DNA of 64,000 bases from Mumia xiangluensis (GTDB lineage Bacteria > Actinomycetota > Actinomycetes > Propionibacteriales > Nocardioidaceae). The notes below the pieces were generated by a model. The model had not been told where the DNA came from, made no database searches, and saw only the letters and a list, made by a program, of their open reading frames with translations. A program made the position numbers and the translations under genes. The stretch is from positions 1-64,000 of the forward strand of contig NZ_WJYO01000006.1 in the NCBI RefSeq assembly GCF_010994095.1, read 5' to 3'. Below, in pieces: positions 28,829 through 37,271 of the stretch (position 1 is its first letter; each line of letters starts with the position of its first letter).

Positions 28829-30105
28829 CGGTCCTGCCTCCATGTCACGTGCAGAACGGCGACGTCGTCGTCGAGTCCGCCGAATCCCTCGGCCAGCCCC
28901 TGCGCGTGCCCGATCAGCTCGTCCACGAACGACGCGCCGGGCAGGCTACCGAGAGCCCGTGCGGCGGCGAGCAGGCGCTCCTCGCCGAGTCGCGCGCCGC
29001 TGGCGGCGATGCGGCCCTCGAACAGCCCGTCGGTGAACAGGACCAGCGCCCCACGCTCGGGCAGAGCGAGCTCATAGCGAGGCCAGTCTGCATCGGGAAG
29101 GATGCCCAGTGCCGGCCCACCGGGAACCTCCAGCCACGCGACGTCGCTTCCGGAGCGCACCATCACGCCGGGGTGGCCGGCGCGGACGATGAAGGCCGTC
29201 CGGCGGTCGGCGAGCAGCGAGACGCAGGTCAGCGTCGCGAAGGTGTGGTCCTGGGCGCGCTCGGCAGCAAGGATCTGGTCGAGCCGACGCAGTCGCTCGG
29301 TGCCCGAGATACCGCTGAGCACCAGGGTGCGCCACGCGATCCGGAGCGCGACGCCGAGCGCCGCCTCGTCGGGGCCGTGCCCTGACACGTCACCGATGAG
29401 CACCTCCACCGTCCCGTCGGGGAGCTGGACGACGTCGTAGAAGTCACCGCCGAGCAGCGACTGCGCTCGCCCGGGGTGATATCGGGCGACGATCTCGGGT
29501 GCGTCGATCCCCTCGAGAAGCGGTGTGGGCAGGAGTCCACGCTCCAGGCGGGCATTCTCCTCGGCGCGCAGCTGACTGGCTTGCAGCGCGGCAGCCGACT
29601 GCTCCGTCTGCGTGCGTTGGACGGCGTACCGGATCGCGCGACCGAGCCACTCCGGGTCGACCCGCCCCTTGACGAGGTAGTCCTGCGCCCCGGCGGCCAC
29701 CGCGGCCAGACCGGACTCCTCCTCCGCGAGCCCGGTGAGCACGACAACGGCGGTGCCACCGGTCCATTCCCGGAGGGCCTCCAGGGCGTCGAGCCCGTGT
29801 GCGTCGGGAAGGTGCAGGTCGAGGAGCACGCAGTCGACCGGCTCGGACTGGAGCGCTGCCATGGCCTCCTCGATCGACCGCGCCCACCGCAGAGACATCC
29901 GCGGGCGGCAGTCGGCGACCAGCTCCTCGACGAGCAGCGCGTCGCCCGGATCGTCCTCGACGAGGAGCACGACAGGCTCGCGGCGATCGTGGAGGAGGCC
30001 GCCGAGCGCCGAGCGGGTCACCAGCCCGAGGTCTCGGCCGCCGGGGGACTCCGGCGTGGAGGTTTCTTGCACTCTGTTAGCACCGTTCTGCGCCGGATCC
30101 GACAT
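28825..30105 (-). CDS. Receiver-PP2C (SpoIIE/RsbU-type) phosphatase
   Basis: A 426-residue protein with an N-terminal receiver (VVLLVEDDPGD, phosphoacceptor D96 in CVLLDLHLPDAHG, lysine in QDYLVKGRV) and a C-terminal SpoIIE-type PP2C domain (LLGGDFYDVVQLPDGTVEVL, IGDVSGHGPDEAALG, LFTDGLFEGR, DDDVAVL). Such enzymes dephosphorylate STAS proteins and thereby release stress sigma factors. No good ribosome binding site precedes ATG 30105; GTG/TTG codons 5-6 positions upstream are also in frame. The genes around it supply both a kinase input and STAS substrates. Confidence 0.92.
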   Translation of the reverse strand: MSDPAQNGANRVQETSTPESPGGRDLGLVTRSALGGLLHDRREPVVLLVEDDPGDALLVEELVADCRPRMSLRWARSIEEAMAALQSEPVDCVLLDLHLPDAHGLDALEALREWTGGTAVVVLTGLAEEESGLAAVAAGAQDYLVKGRVDPEWLGRAIRYAVQRTQTEQSAAALQASQLRAEENARLERGLLPTPLLEGIDAPEIVARYHPGRAQSLLGGDFYDVVQLPDGTVEVLIGDVSGHGPDEAALGVALRIAWRTLVLSGISGTERLRRLDQILAAERAQDHTFATLTCVSLLADRRTAFIVRAGHPGVMVRSGSDVAWLEVPGGPALGILPDADWPRYELALPERGALVLFTDGLFEGRIAASGARLGEERLLAAARALGSLPGASFVDELIGHAQGLAEGFGGLDDDVAVLHVTWRQDR

Positions 30106-30194
30106 CCGCGCAGTCAACACGGCTGTGGAGTCACGATACACAGCGCGCGAAGCAGGAGGGGGCACGGTCCGTCGGCAGGCTCGTCGGCAGACGC

Positions 30195-30578
30195 TCACGC
30201 CTCGAGGTCTGCGAGCGCCTCCTCGAGAGTGGGATGGACTCGCAACGCCTGCAGGAGGCCGGTGAGAGCGAGCAGGCGGTGTGCAGGGCCGTCTTTCGGG
30301 CAGACGAGGATGAACGGCGTCCGCAGCACCCACGCCTTCTTGTGAGCGCGGACCAGGAGGCCGAGACCGATGGAGTCGATGAACTCGAGTGCGGAGAGGT
30401 CGACGACGAGCGCTGGCACACCCTCGACCAGGAACTCGTCCAGCGCGATTCGCGCCGGCGCGAGGGACAGCAGCTCCAGCTCTCCGCGATACGTCACGAC
30501 GATGGCCCCGGGGCGCTGTTCGGTCGTGATGGAGAACGAGGACTCGTCGAGCTCGCCCTGCGGGATGGTGCCGGTCAT
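30195..30578 (-). CDS. STAS-domain anti-sigma factor antagonist (second copy)
   Basis: A 127-residue STAS protein. The phosphorylatable serine is in FIDSIGLGLLVRA after ALVVDLSALE. ATG 30578 is chosen since GGAG lies 7 bases upstream; ATG 30599 is in frame and would add 7 residues. It lies 89 bases before the REC-PP2C gene on the same strand and is a likely substrate of it. It differs clearly from the STAS gene at 25101, so it is a paralogue and not a recent duplicate. Confidence 0.88.
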   Translation of the reverse strand: MTGTIPQGELDESSFSITTEQRPGAIVVTYRGELELLSLAPARIALDEFLVEGVPALVVDLSALEFIDSIGLGLLVRAHKKAWVLRTPFILVCPKDGPAHRLLALTGLLQALRVHPTLEEALADLEA

Positions 30579-30675
30579 CTGTTGTCTCCGCTTCGTCATG
30601 TGAGCGCCCGTGCGGGTGCCCTAACCTCTGCCACCCACTGAGGTGGCGCGATGGTTGTACCCGCAATCGCCTCGC

Positions 30676-31602
30676 CTAGACCGCTTGGAGCCGGATTTGT
30701 TCACGCTCGGGTTCGTCGGCCTGCTCGAGCGGGGGCGCAGCGGGCAGCGTCCGCGTCGGCCACTGGACGGCTACGACCGCCGACAGCACGAGCAGCCCGC
30801 CGAGCCACTGGACCACGCTGAGCGTCTCGCCGAACACCAGCGCGGCGGCTCCGACGGTGACGACGGGTTCGAGGATCGAGAGGATCGCCGCCATCGACGG
30901 ACCGACGCGAGCCATCCCGGCGAAGAAGAAGAGGATCCCGCCGACGGTGCTCACGAGGGCGATCGCCGCGAGCCACAGCCATCCCGCGGGCGCGATGTCG
31001 AGATCGGTGCCTCCGCGTACGGCGCCGGTGACCAGGAACGTCCCGGTGGCGCCTGTGCACACCAGCGCGGCAAGGGCGAGCGGCGGAACGTCGCCGGTGA
31101 CGCGGTCGCCGACGAGGATGTAGACGGTGTACGTGACCCCGGCGCCGAGGCCGAGGAGCACCCCGAGCAGGTCGAGGTGTCCCGACGTCGCGCCGCCGAG
31201 CACCAGCCCGATCCCCGCCAGAGCGGTGACGAGCGCGAAGACCCGGCGCGCGGAGGCGCGTTCACGTCGTAGCGCCACAGCTCCGACCATGACGAGCACC
31301 GGATACACGTAGAGGAGCAGGGCGACCAGCGAGGCGTCGATCCGGGTGAGGGCTGAGAAGTACAGGCCCGACTGCAGGGCGTAGCCGAACACACCCATGC
31401 CCAGACCGGTCAGCACGGCACGGCGCGGGAGGCCGCGAAGCGCCCCGCGCGCCAGGGCGACAGGCACCAGCACCGCGGCCGCCAACCCGAAACGGACCAG
31501 CAGGAGCGCGTCGACGGTCACGCCGGACTCGTACGCGAGCTTGCCGAAGACAGCCATCGCGCCGAAGGCGGTGGCGGAGAGCATGCAGAAGAGGCGACCC
31601 AC
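30676..31602 (-). CDS. EamA/DMT family transporter
   Basis: A 308-residue membrane protein with ten hydrophobic segments forming two EamA repeats (GRLFCMLSATAFGAMAVFGK ... and GVLLGLGAGVTYTVYILVGD ...). Members export small metabolites or amino acids. GTG 31602 begins the protein directly at the first helix. It is divergent from a LysR-type gene with 77 bases between them, and that regulator probably controls it. The substrate is unknown. Confidence 0.9.
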   Translation of the reverse strand: MGRLFCMLSATAFGAMAVFGKLAYESGVTVDALLLVRFGLAAAVLVPVALARGALRGLPRRAVLTGLGMGVFGYALQSGLYFSALTRIDASLVALLLYVYPVLVMVGAVALRRERASARRVFALVTALAGIGLVLGGATSGHLDLLGVLLGLGAGVTYTVYILVGDRVTGDVPPLALAALVCTGATGTFLVTGAVRGGTDLDIAPAGWLWLAAIALVSTVGGILFFFAGMARVGPSMAAILSILEPVVTVGAAALVFGETLSVVQWLGGLLVLSAVVAVQWPTRTLPAAPPLEQADEPEREQIRLQAV

Positions 31603-31679
31603 CCGTCCATCGTCGGGTCAGGGAACCGTTCACGTCTATCACGACTTCTCGCACATCATCGTGTAGGTATTCTGAACAG

Positions 31680-32609
31680 ATGCTGGATCTACACCGCCTG
31701 CGCCTCCTCCGCGAGGTGGACAGCCGTGGCACGGTGCACGCCGCCGCGCGTGCGCTCGGATACACACCGAGCGCTATCTCGCAGCAGCTCGCCGTGCTCG
31801 AGCGGGAGGCGGGGACCCCGCTCCTGGAACGGATCGGGCGCAACGTCCGCCTCACCGAGGCCGGGCAGGTCCTCGTGGAGCACGCGACCCGCCTCCTCGA
31901 CGGCATGGAGGCCGCCGAGGCCGAGCTCGCGATGGTCGCCGCCGGACGCGCTGCCGGGGTCGTACGGATCGCGTCGTTCCAGTCGGCGTTCCTGAGCGTC
32001 GTGGCACCGGCGATCCGGTCGCTGGCCACCAGCCATCCCGCCGTCCGGGTCGAGGCGACCGAGCTCGAGGTCGAGCAGGCGGCACCCGCGCTACGCCTGC
32101 ACCAGCTGGATGTCGTCGTCGGGGACGAGTACGACGGCCAGCCCCGCGCCGTCCACGCGGACCTCGAGCGCGAGCACCTGCTCCGCGAGGACATCTACGT
32201 CCTGCTGCCGCTCGACCATCCGGCGGCGGCGGTGGACCCGGTGCCGGTGGCGCGGTTGTCCGACATCGCGTGGGCGGCGTGCCAACCGGGCACCGGGCAC
32301 CGTGAGATGCAGGTGCGGGTCTGCCGCGAGCTCGGCGGGTTCGAGCCGGACCTGCGCTACAGCTCCGACGACTTCCTGATCCTGCTGGAGCTGGTCAGAA
32401 CCGCGGGTGCCGCGGCGCTCCTGCCTGATCTGGTGCTCCACCACGGGGCCCCCGGAGTCGCCGTACGCCGTCCCGCTGAGGGCCTGGTCGGCCGCGAGGT
32501 GTTCATGCTCACCCGACGGAGTCGTACGGCGGCGGTCGCTGCGGTCGCCGACGCGCTGCGTGACGCAGCCGCCGCCGCTGGGCGCGAGACCAGCCAGCCG
32601 CTCCCGTAG
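31680..32609 (+). CDS. LysR family transcriptional regulator
   Basis: A 309-residue LysR-type regulator. The winged HTH is at residues 1-60 (LDLHRLRLLREVDSRGTVHAAARALGYTPSAISQQLAVLE), followed by a linker and a periplasmic-binding-protein-like effector domain. ATG 31680 is preceded by TATTCT with a 6-nt gap (31668-31673), consistent with a leaderless message. It is divergent from the EamA gene and probably regulates it. It ends 6 bases from the convergent response regulator remnant. Confidence 0.92.
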   Translation: MLDLHRLRLLREVDSRGTVHAAARALGYTPSAISQQLAVLEREAGTPLLERIGRNVRLTEAGQVLVEHATRLLDGMEAAEAELAMVAAGRAAGVVRIASFQSAFLSVVAPAIRSLATSHPAVRVEATELEVEQAAPALRLHQLDVVVGDEYDGQPRAVHADLEREHLLREDIYVLLPLDHPAAAVDPVPVARLSDIAWAACQPGTGHREMQVRVCRELGGFEPDLRYSSDDFLILLELVRTAGAAALLPDLVLHHGAPGVAVRRPAEGLVGREVFMLTRRSRTAAVAAVADALRDAAAAAGRETSQPLP

Positions 32610-32615
32610 CCGATG

Positions 32616-33226
32616 TCAACCGGTGACGTCCTCGCCGCGGAAGCGGATCACCGCCTGCGTCCGGTTCTTCACCTGGAGCTTCGCCAAGATGGCGCTGACG
32701 TGGTTGCGAACCGTGACCGGCGAGATCACCAGCGACGCCGCGATCTCGGCATTGGTCATCCCACGAGCCACGCACTCGAGGACCTCACGCTCGCGGCCGG
32801 AGAGCTCGGGCAGGTCTACCTCGTGGGGAGCGAGGAGCCGGGCTGCCAGCCCGGGACCGAGCACCGCGTGGCCGTCCGCCACCGCACGCACGGCGTTGAC
32901 GAGACGGTCGGCGGAACCCCCTTGACCAGGTATCCGTCGGCGCCGGCGCGGATGCACGCCAGAACCGTGGCGTCCTCCTCGGCGAGGGTCAGGACAAGGA
33001 CCCGTGCTCCTAGGCCGAGCAGGTCCGGGAGCGCCGTCGCACCGTCCACGACCGGCATCGCGAGATCGAGGAGGACGACGTCGGGCTTGTGCCTTCGCGC
33101 CTGCGAGAGCGCCTCGCGACCGTCGCTCGCCTCGCCCACGACCGCGATCCCTTCGGCGCGGGCGAGCTCGAACACGACGCCCTCACGGAACCAGGGATGG
33201 TCGTCCACCACGAGCACCCGGATCAT
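32616..33226 (-). pseudogene. NarL/LuxR-type response regulator, frameshifted
   Basis: The start at ATG 33226 overlaps the histidine kinase stop by 4 bases. The first ~105 codons encode a receiver (MIRVLVVDDHPWFREG, VVLLDLAMPVVDG, GADGYLVKG). At a run of five C's (32917-32921; G's on the coding strand) the frame is lost. The downstream frame continues with SADRLVNAVRAVADGHAVLG and a complete LuxR HTH (LSGREREVLECVARGMTNAEIAA through VRNHVSAILAKLQV). One extra G would restore a normal regulator of about 203 residues. It is either a real mutation or an error at the homopolymer. Confidence 0.88.
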
Positions 33227-35193
33227 CGCGGCGCCACCGACGAGTCCCCGTCGGGGAGCACGGCGACGACGGTGAGGCCGCCGCCGGGTGTCGGACACAG
33301 CGCGAGGGTGCCACCGAGCTCAGCCGCCCGCTGACGCATCGAGGTGAGCCCGGTGCCCGCCTCGGTGCCCGACATCCCGGGCCCGGTGTCGCTCACCTCC
33401 AGGACCAACCCGTCGACCTCGTGACGGAGAACCACGTCGACCTGCTCGCTACCGGCGTGCCGTCGGGCATTCAGGATCGCCTCGCACGCGATCCGGTACG
33501 CCGCCACCTCGACCGCAGCGGACAGCAGGGCGGGTCGGTCGCCGGTGACCTGCACCCGGACTCCGAGCGACCGGCCGGCATCGACGAGGGCACCGATGAA
33601 GCCGAGCTCGTCGAGCGCCGGTGGTCGCAGGTCCCGGCTGATCCTGCGGGTCCGTTCCAGTGCGGTCCGGGCCTCTGCCTCGAGGCGCTGGAGCCGCGTG
33701 CTTGCCAGGTCGGAATCGGTGGCGACGAGGGCTGGCAACGATCCGAGCTGCATCGCGAGCCCCGCAAGAATCGGGCCCAGGTCGTCGTGGAGCTCCTGGC
33801 GAAGGCGCGCGCGTTCGTCCTCGCGGCTCGCCACCAACGTCTGGCGCGCCGCTGCCAGGTCGGCTGCCATGCACATCACCCGAGCCGCCCTGGCGCCGTG
33901 CTCCGCGAGGTCGTGGACCAGCTCGCGCTCGCTCGTCCGCAGCGATCGCCCGGGCGCGAGCCCCACGGACAGGCTTCCCGCGTCTCCTTCGCCGCCGTCC
34001 AGCACGACGACCTCGGCGGGGGTGGCCGGCGTGGGCGGCCGGCCGTCGAGCACGGTGCTGCCCCGGAACTCGACGACCACCCACCGCGCACGGACCGACA
34101 ACCGCACCGTGTGCGCGAGGCCCTGGAGGAGCCCGTCGAGATCGTCCGACGTCGCCACTGACGCGCTGAGGCGACGGAGCGCGCGCTGCGGCTCCGAGCC
34201 GTCGCCGTACATCGCCCTGCTCAGCATCCGCTGGAGGAGCGATCGGGCGGGCAGCAGCGCCAACGCGACGCCAGCGGTCAGGAGCGCCGTCAGCTGCTCC
34301 GACGCTCCGACCGCGGTCGACGCAGCGACGAGAGACGCGTAGGCCACGAGAAGCGTCACGGTGAGGAGGCTGTAGACCACGGCGTGCGAGACGACGACCT
34401 GGACGTGGTCGACCCTGCCGCGCAGCACCGCTGCCACGATCGATCCGGTGAGAATCAGCGCACCGGCGAGGTGGAACCACTCAGCGGCAGCGGGCCACAC
34501 CAGGTCGGGAACCGTCAGCATCAGGACGAAGACCACGACCCCGGCCAGAATGCTCACCGCTGGTGCCCGCTCCTGCGGGACTCTGAGGCGGTGGACGACA
34601 GCCGGGAGGCCGAGCACGAAGGGGACGACGAGGACAGGCTCGAGGGCCTCGAAGGCAGTGGCCCAGGTCTCGGGCAACACGCCGATCGGGTTCTCGAGGC
34701 TGCCGCTCGACGGGCTCCCGACGGTCGCGGAACCGCTGACCAGGCACCAGCCGGCGATCACGAGCAGCTGGGCGGCGACCACCGTCGCGACGAGCGGTCG
34801 CCAGCGCACCGACGGCAGCCGTCCGTCAGGGAGGAGCACCACGAGCAGGAACGTCGCAGGGACGATCACGGCGCTGCCGCGATCCACCCACCACGCGGCC
34901 CACGGTGCGCCCCATCCACCGCCCGCCGAGAGCCAGGCGAGGGCCAGAGCGGTCCCACCGAACGCGACGCCGACAAGCACCATCAGCCACCCGACAGGGT
35001 TACGAGGCAGTCGGGCGGCGATGAGGCCTCCGGGAGGCCCGAACACCATCGCGAAGGCCACCGCACCGGAGGCGACCGTCTCGCCCGCACCGATGACGAC
35101 GGCGAGCGCCGCCGAGGCGACCGACGTCGCGGCGAGCGACCATGCGACCCACGAGGGTCGGCGACGCATGGCGGGAGCGGTGCGTGCTCTCAC
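33223..35193 (-). CDS. Membrane sensor histidine kinase (HisKA_3, NarX-like)
   Basis: A 656-residue kinase with about eight N-terminal membrane segments (residues 15-330), a GAF-like stretch, a coiled region, a HisKA_3 domain with the histidine in RARLRQELHDDLGPILAGLA, and an HATPase with ILNARRHAGSEQVDV, VSDTGPGMSG and GTGLTSMRQRAAELGG. GTG 35193 is chosen as it lies 11 bases after the preceding gene; ATG 35169 is an alternative. The partner regulator downstream is frameshifted, which may leave the system without output. Confidence 0.9.
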   Translation of the reverse strand: MRARTAPAMRRRPSWVAWSLAATSVASAALAVVIGAGETVASGAVAFAMVFGPPGGLIAARLPRNPVGWLMVLVGVAFGGTALALAWLSAGGGWGAPWAAWWVDRGSAVIVPATFLLVVLLPDGRLPSVRWRPLVATVVAAQLLVIAGWCLVSGSATVGSPSSGSLENPIGVLPETWATAFEALEPVLVVPFVLGLPAVVHRLRVPQERAPAVSILAGVVVFVLMLTVPDLVWPAAAEWFHLAGALILTGSIVAAVLRGRVDHVQVVVSHAVVYSLLTVTLLVAYASLVAASTAVGASEQLTALLTAGVALALLPARSLLQRMLSRAMYGDGSEPQRALRRLSASVATSDDLDGLLQGLAHTVRLSVRARWVVVEFRGSTVLDGRPPTPATPAEVVVLDGGEGDAGSLSVGLAPGRSLRTSERELVHDLAEHGARAARVMCMAADLAAARQTLVASREDERARLRQELHDDLGPILAGLAMQLGSLPALVATDSDLASTRLQRLEAEARTALERTRRISRDLRPPALDELGFIGALVDAGRSLGVRVQVTGDRPALLSAAVEVAAYRIACEAILNARRHAGSEQVDVVLRHEVDGLVLEVSDTGPGMSGTEAGTGLTSMRQRAAELGGTLALCPTPGGGLTVVAVLPDGDSSVAPR

Positions 35194-35203
35194 GGTCCCA
35201 GTA

Positions 35204-35926
35204 TCACCGGAGCGGGTCGGCAGGCAGCGCGGATTGACCGAGCCACTCCCGCTGAGGCATCCGTGCCACGGCCACCCCGAGCCACACGAGCGCGACGAGG
35301 AGGAGCACATGCGGTTCGACGATCCCGATCGGTGAGAGGGCGAAGTCCCAGACGAGGAAGACGATCAGGAGGACGGCCGGAACCTTGGGGAGCCCAGCCC
35401 GCCAGCAGGCGACGGCGAGCAGGAGCACGCCGAAGAACGAACCGACCAGGTGAGGCACGAGCGATCCAGCCACCATGCCCCAGTCCTTCAGGTAGCCGTC
35501 CTCGACCAGGGTGACGGCAGCGTCGACGCCGAGCACGTCCGGCACGACGACATGAGCGACGTACGTCCCTGCCAGGACGTTGCCGAAGCCCCACATCCCG
35601 AGGACGGTGAGAACGGTCGCGACGGCGGTGAGCCGGGGCGCGCGCCATCGCGTGATCTGTGCGAGGCCGAGGAGGCCGAGCAGGAGGCAGACGCTCGAGA
35701 GCATCACGCCGAACCACACCGCCTGGTAGACGGCGTGGTGCTCGAGTCCCCAGACGAGCAGCTCGCGCCGCTCCGGGTCGCCGGCGAGGAGATGGTCGGC
35801 GTACTGGAGACCGCCGTTGAGAAGACCGCCCAGGATCAGGCAGGTCGCGACTCCGAGCTGGATCGCTCGGGACAGGGGCGGGACGGGGCGTACGGTCCCT
35901 ACGGTGGAGAGCGTGGTGTCGGTCAT
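35204..35926 (-). CDS. Hypothetical multipass membrane protein upstream of a histidine kinase
   Basis: A 240-residue protein with seven or so hydrophobic segments (for instance LGVATCLILGGLLNGGL, GVMLSSVCLLLGLLGLA and VPAVLLIVFLVWDFA). I recognise no named family. It is the first gene of an operon with the histidine kinase and the broken LuxR regulator. A sensory accessory or regulated membrane function is possible but not shown. Confidence 0.75.
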   Translation of the reverse strand: MTDTTLSTVGTVRPVPPLSRAIQLGVATCLILGGLLNGGLQYADHLLAGDPERRELLVWGLEHHAVYQAVWFGVMLSSVCLLLGLLGLAQITRWRAPRLTAVATVLTVLGMWGFGNVLAGTYVAHVVVPDVLGVDAAVTLVEDGYLKDWGMVAGSLVPHLVGSFFGVLLLAVACWRAGLPKVPAVLLIVFLVWDFALSPIGIVEPHVLLLVALVWLGVAVARMPQREWLGQSALPADPLR

Positions 35927-36017
35927 GACACGAGGATCGATGCGCGAGCCGCGCCCGCGCATGGTGCAGATGTCCCAACCGGGGCGGGAAAGATCGACGT
36001 CCCTGCGGCCGGCGACG

Positions 36018-36659
36018 TCAGGTCGTGACGACGGTGCCCTCGAGCTGAGGCGCCGTCGTCCGGAGCTTCCCGCGACGCCAGGCGGTGTGGATCGCGAGCG
36101 CGGCGACGACGCACCCCAGCAGCCCGAGCGTGAGATCGCCCAAGGTGTCCGTGTAGGCGCTGCGGCGCTCGGTGGACTCGCTGATGAAGGCGAAGTACTC
36201 GGCGAGCTCCCACCCGATCGCGGCGGTCGCACCGAAGGCGAGAGCCCGCTCGAGCGTTGCGCCGAGGCCCGCGCTGCGCGGCAGCGTCAGGAGGATCACC
36301 GCAGCCGCGAGGAGGCCGGTGTTCATGAAGTGCATCCAGTCGTCGAACCACACGACGGTGTCGTACAGGTCGATGCGGTTGCCCAGGATGTCCGTGAAGC
36401 AGGTGATCGTGATGAGAAGGTCCGCGAGCCACGGGAAGGACGCGCGCTCGCGCCACCACACGTGCCACACCACCGGGACCGTGAACGCGAGCGCCGGGTA
36501 GGCGACGGCGCGTGCCACGGCGCCCTTGCCCTCGAGGTTGCCGAGCTCAGGGAACGCGAGCGCGGTGCCGAGCATCAGCACCAGCAGGGCCTTGCCTGCG
36601 ATGTCGAGACGTCGCACGAGCGCGGGGGCAGGATGCCGGACAGCGGCGACGTCGGTCAT
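36018..36659 (-). CDS. DUF2238/YjdF-like membrane protein
   Basis: A 213-residue membrane protein with six hydrophobic segments. The motifs VWFDDWMHFMNTG, GWELAEYFAF and YTDTLGDLTLGLLG resemble the DUF2238 (YjdF) family, whose function is unknown. ATG 36659 is chosen because TAGCGT precedes it with a 6-nt gap (36666-36671), fitting a leaderless start; GTG 36665 is also in frame. It ends 92 bases before the preceding operon start on the same strand. Confidence 0.78.
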   Translation of the reverse strand: MTDVAAVRHPAPALVRRLDIAGKALLVLMLGTALAFPELGNLEGKGAVARAVAYPALAFTVPVVWHVWWRERASFPWLADLLITITCFTDILGNRIDLYDTVVWFDDWMHFMNTGLLAAAVILLTLPRSAGLGATLERALAFGATAAIGWELAEYFAFISESTERRSAYTDTLGDLTLGLLGCVVAALAIHTAWRRGKLRTTAPQLEGTVVTT

Positions 36660-36694
36660 GCGCACACGCTAACGGAGGGGTCGGGGCTCTCCGT

Positions 36695-37114
36695 TCACCC
36701 GGTCTGGCCGGAGTCCTTCATCGCACCCCAGCCGTGCCACCGGTCGACCTCGATCCAGGCGCTCACCCGGGCACGGTCACGGTTCGTGTACGCGTGCCCG
36801 GTGTAGTGGGTCGAGAGCCGGTCGATGTCGGCGAGCCCGTCGTCGTCGTACAGCTCGACGACCCGGCCGATCACCGTCAGGTGCGTCGACCAGCCGTCCT
36901 CCGCGAGAGCGGTGAGGCTGACGCGCGGGTCACGGCGGAGGTGCGCGAGGCGTACGCGTCCTTCGTCCATGTTGACCAGCACGCGGCCGTCGTCCCAGAG
37001 GTACCAGGTGGCTGCGGTGACCGGTGAGCCGTCCTTGCGCAGGGTGGCGATGACGGCAGGGTTCGGCCGTCGCAGCATGGTGACGGCCTCGTCCGGCAGC
37101 GGTGGCTTCGACAC
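36695..37114 (-). CDS. PNPOx-like (pyridoxamine 5'-phosphate oxidase family) flavin/F420-binding protein
   Basis: A 139-residue split-barrel protein. The pattern PNPAVIATLRKDGSPVTAATWYLWDDGRVLVNM followed by RVRLAHLRRDPRVSLTALAED is typical of actinobacterial F420- or flavin-dependent PNPOx-like proteins. The GTG start has a GAAGGAG binding site upstream. It is divergent from the P-type ATPase gene. The reaction, probably a reductase or oxidase using F420 or FMN, cannot be specified. Confidence 0.87.
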   Translation of the reverse strand: MSKPPLPDEAVTMLRRPNPAVIATLRKDGSPVTAATWYLWDDGRVLVNMDEGRVRLAHLRRDPRVSLTALAEDGWSTHLTVIGRVVELYDDDGLADIDRLSTHYTGHAYTNRDRARVSAWIEVDRWHGWGAMKDSGQTG

Positions 37115-37271
37115 GGGGACTCCTTCGCTCGAGGGCGGCGGTCACCCGTCACGCTACTGCGCCCACGTCGGGATCGCCTCGCGCCGCGAACCGCGGGAAA
37201 GAGTCCTGCGGCGAGGGTCCCCAGGGCATACGTTCTCTCCGAGGACCTCGCGTCCGCCGAAGGGAGCACCC

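Noticed and set aside
32917-32921. Programmed ribosomal frameshifting in the response regulator
   Set aside because: The G5 run is not a known slippery heptamer, and no downstream pseudoknot or internal ribosome binding site was seen, so mutation or sequencing error is simpler.
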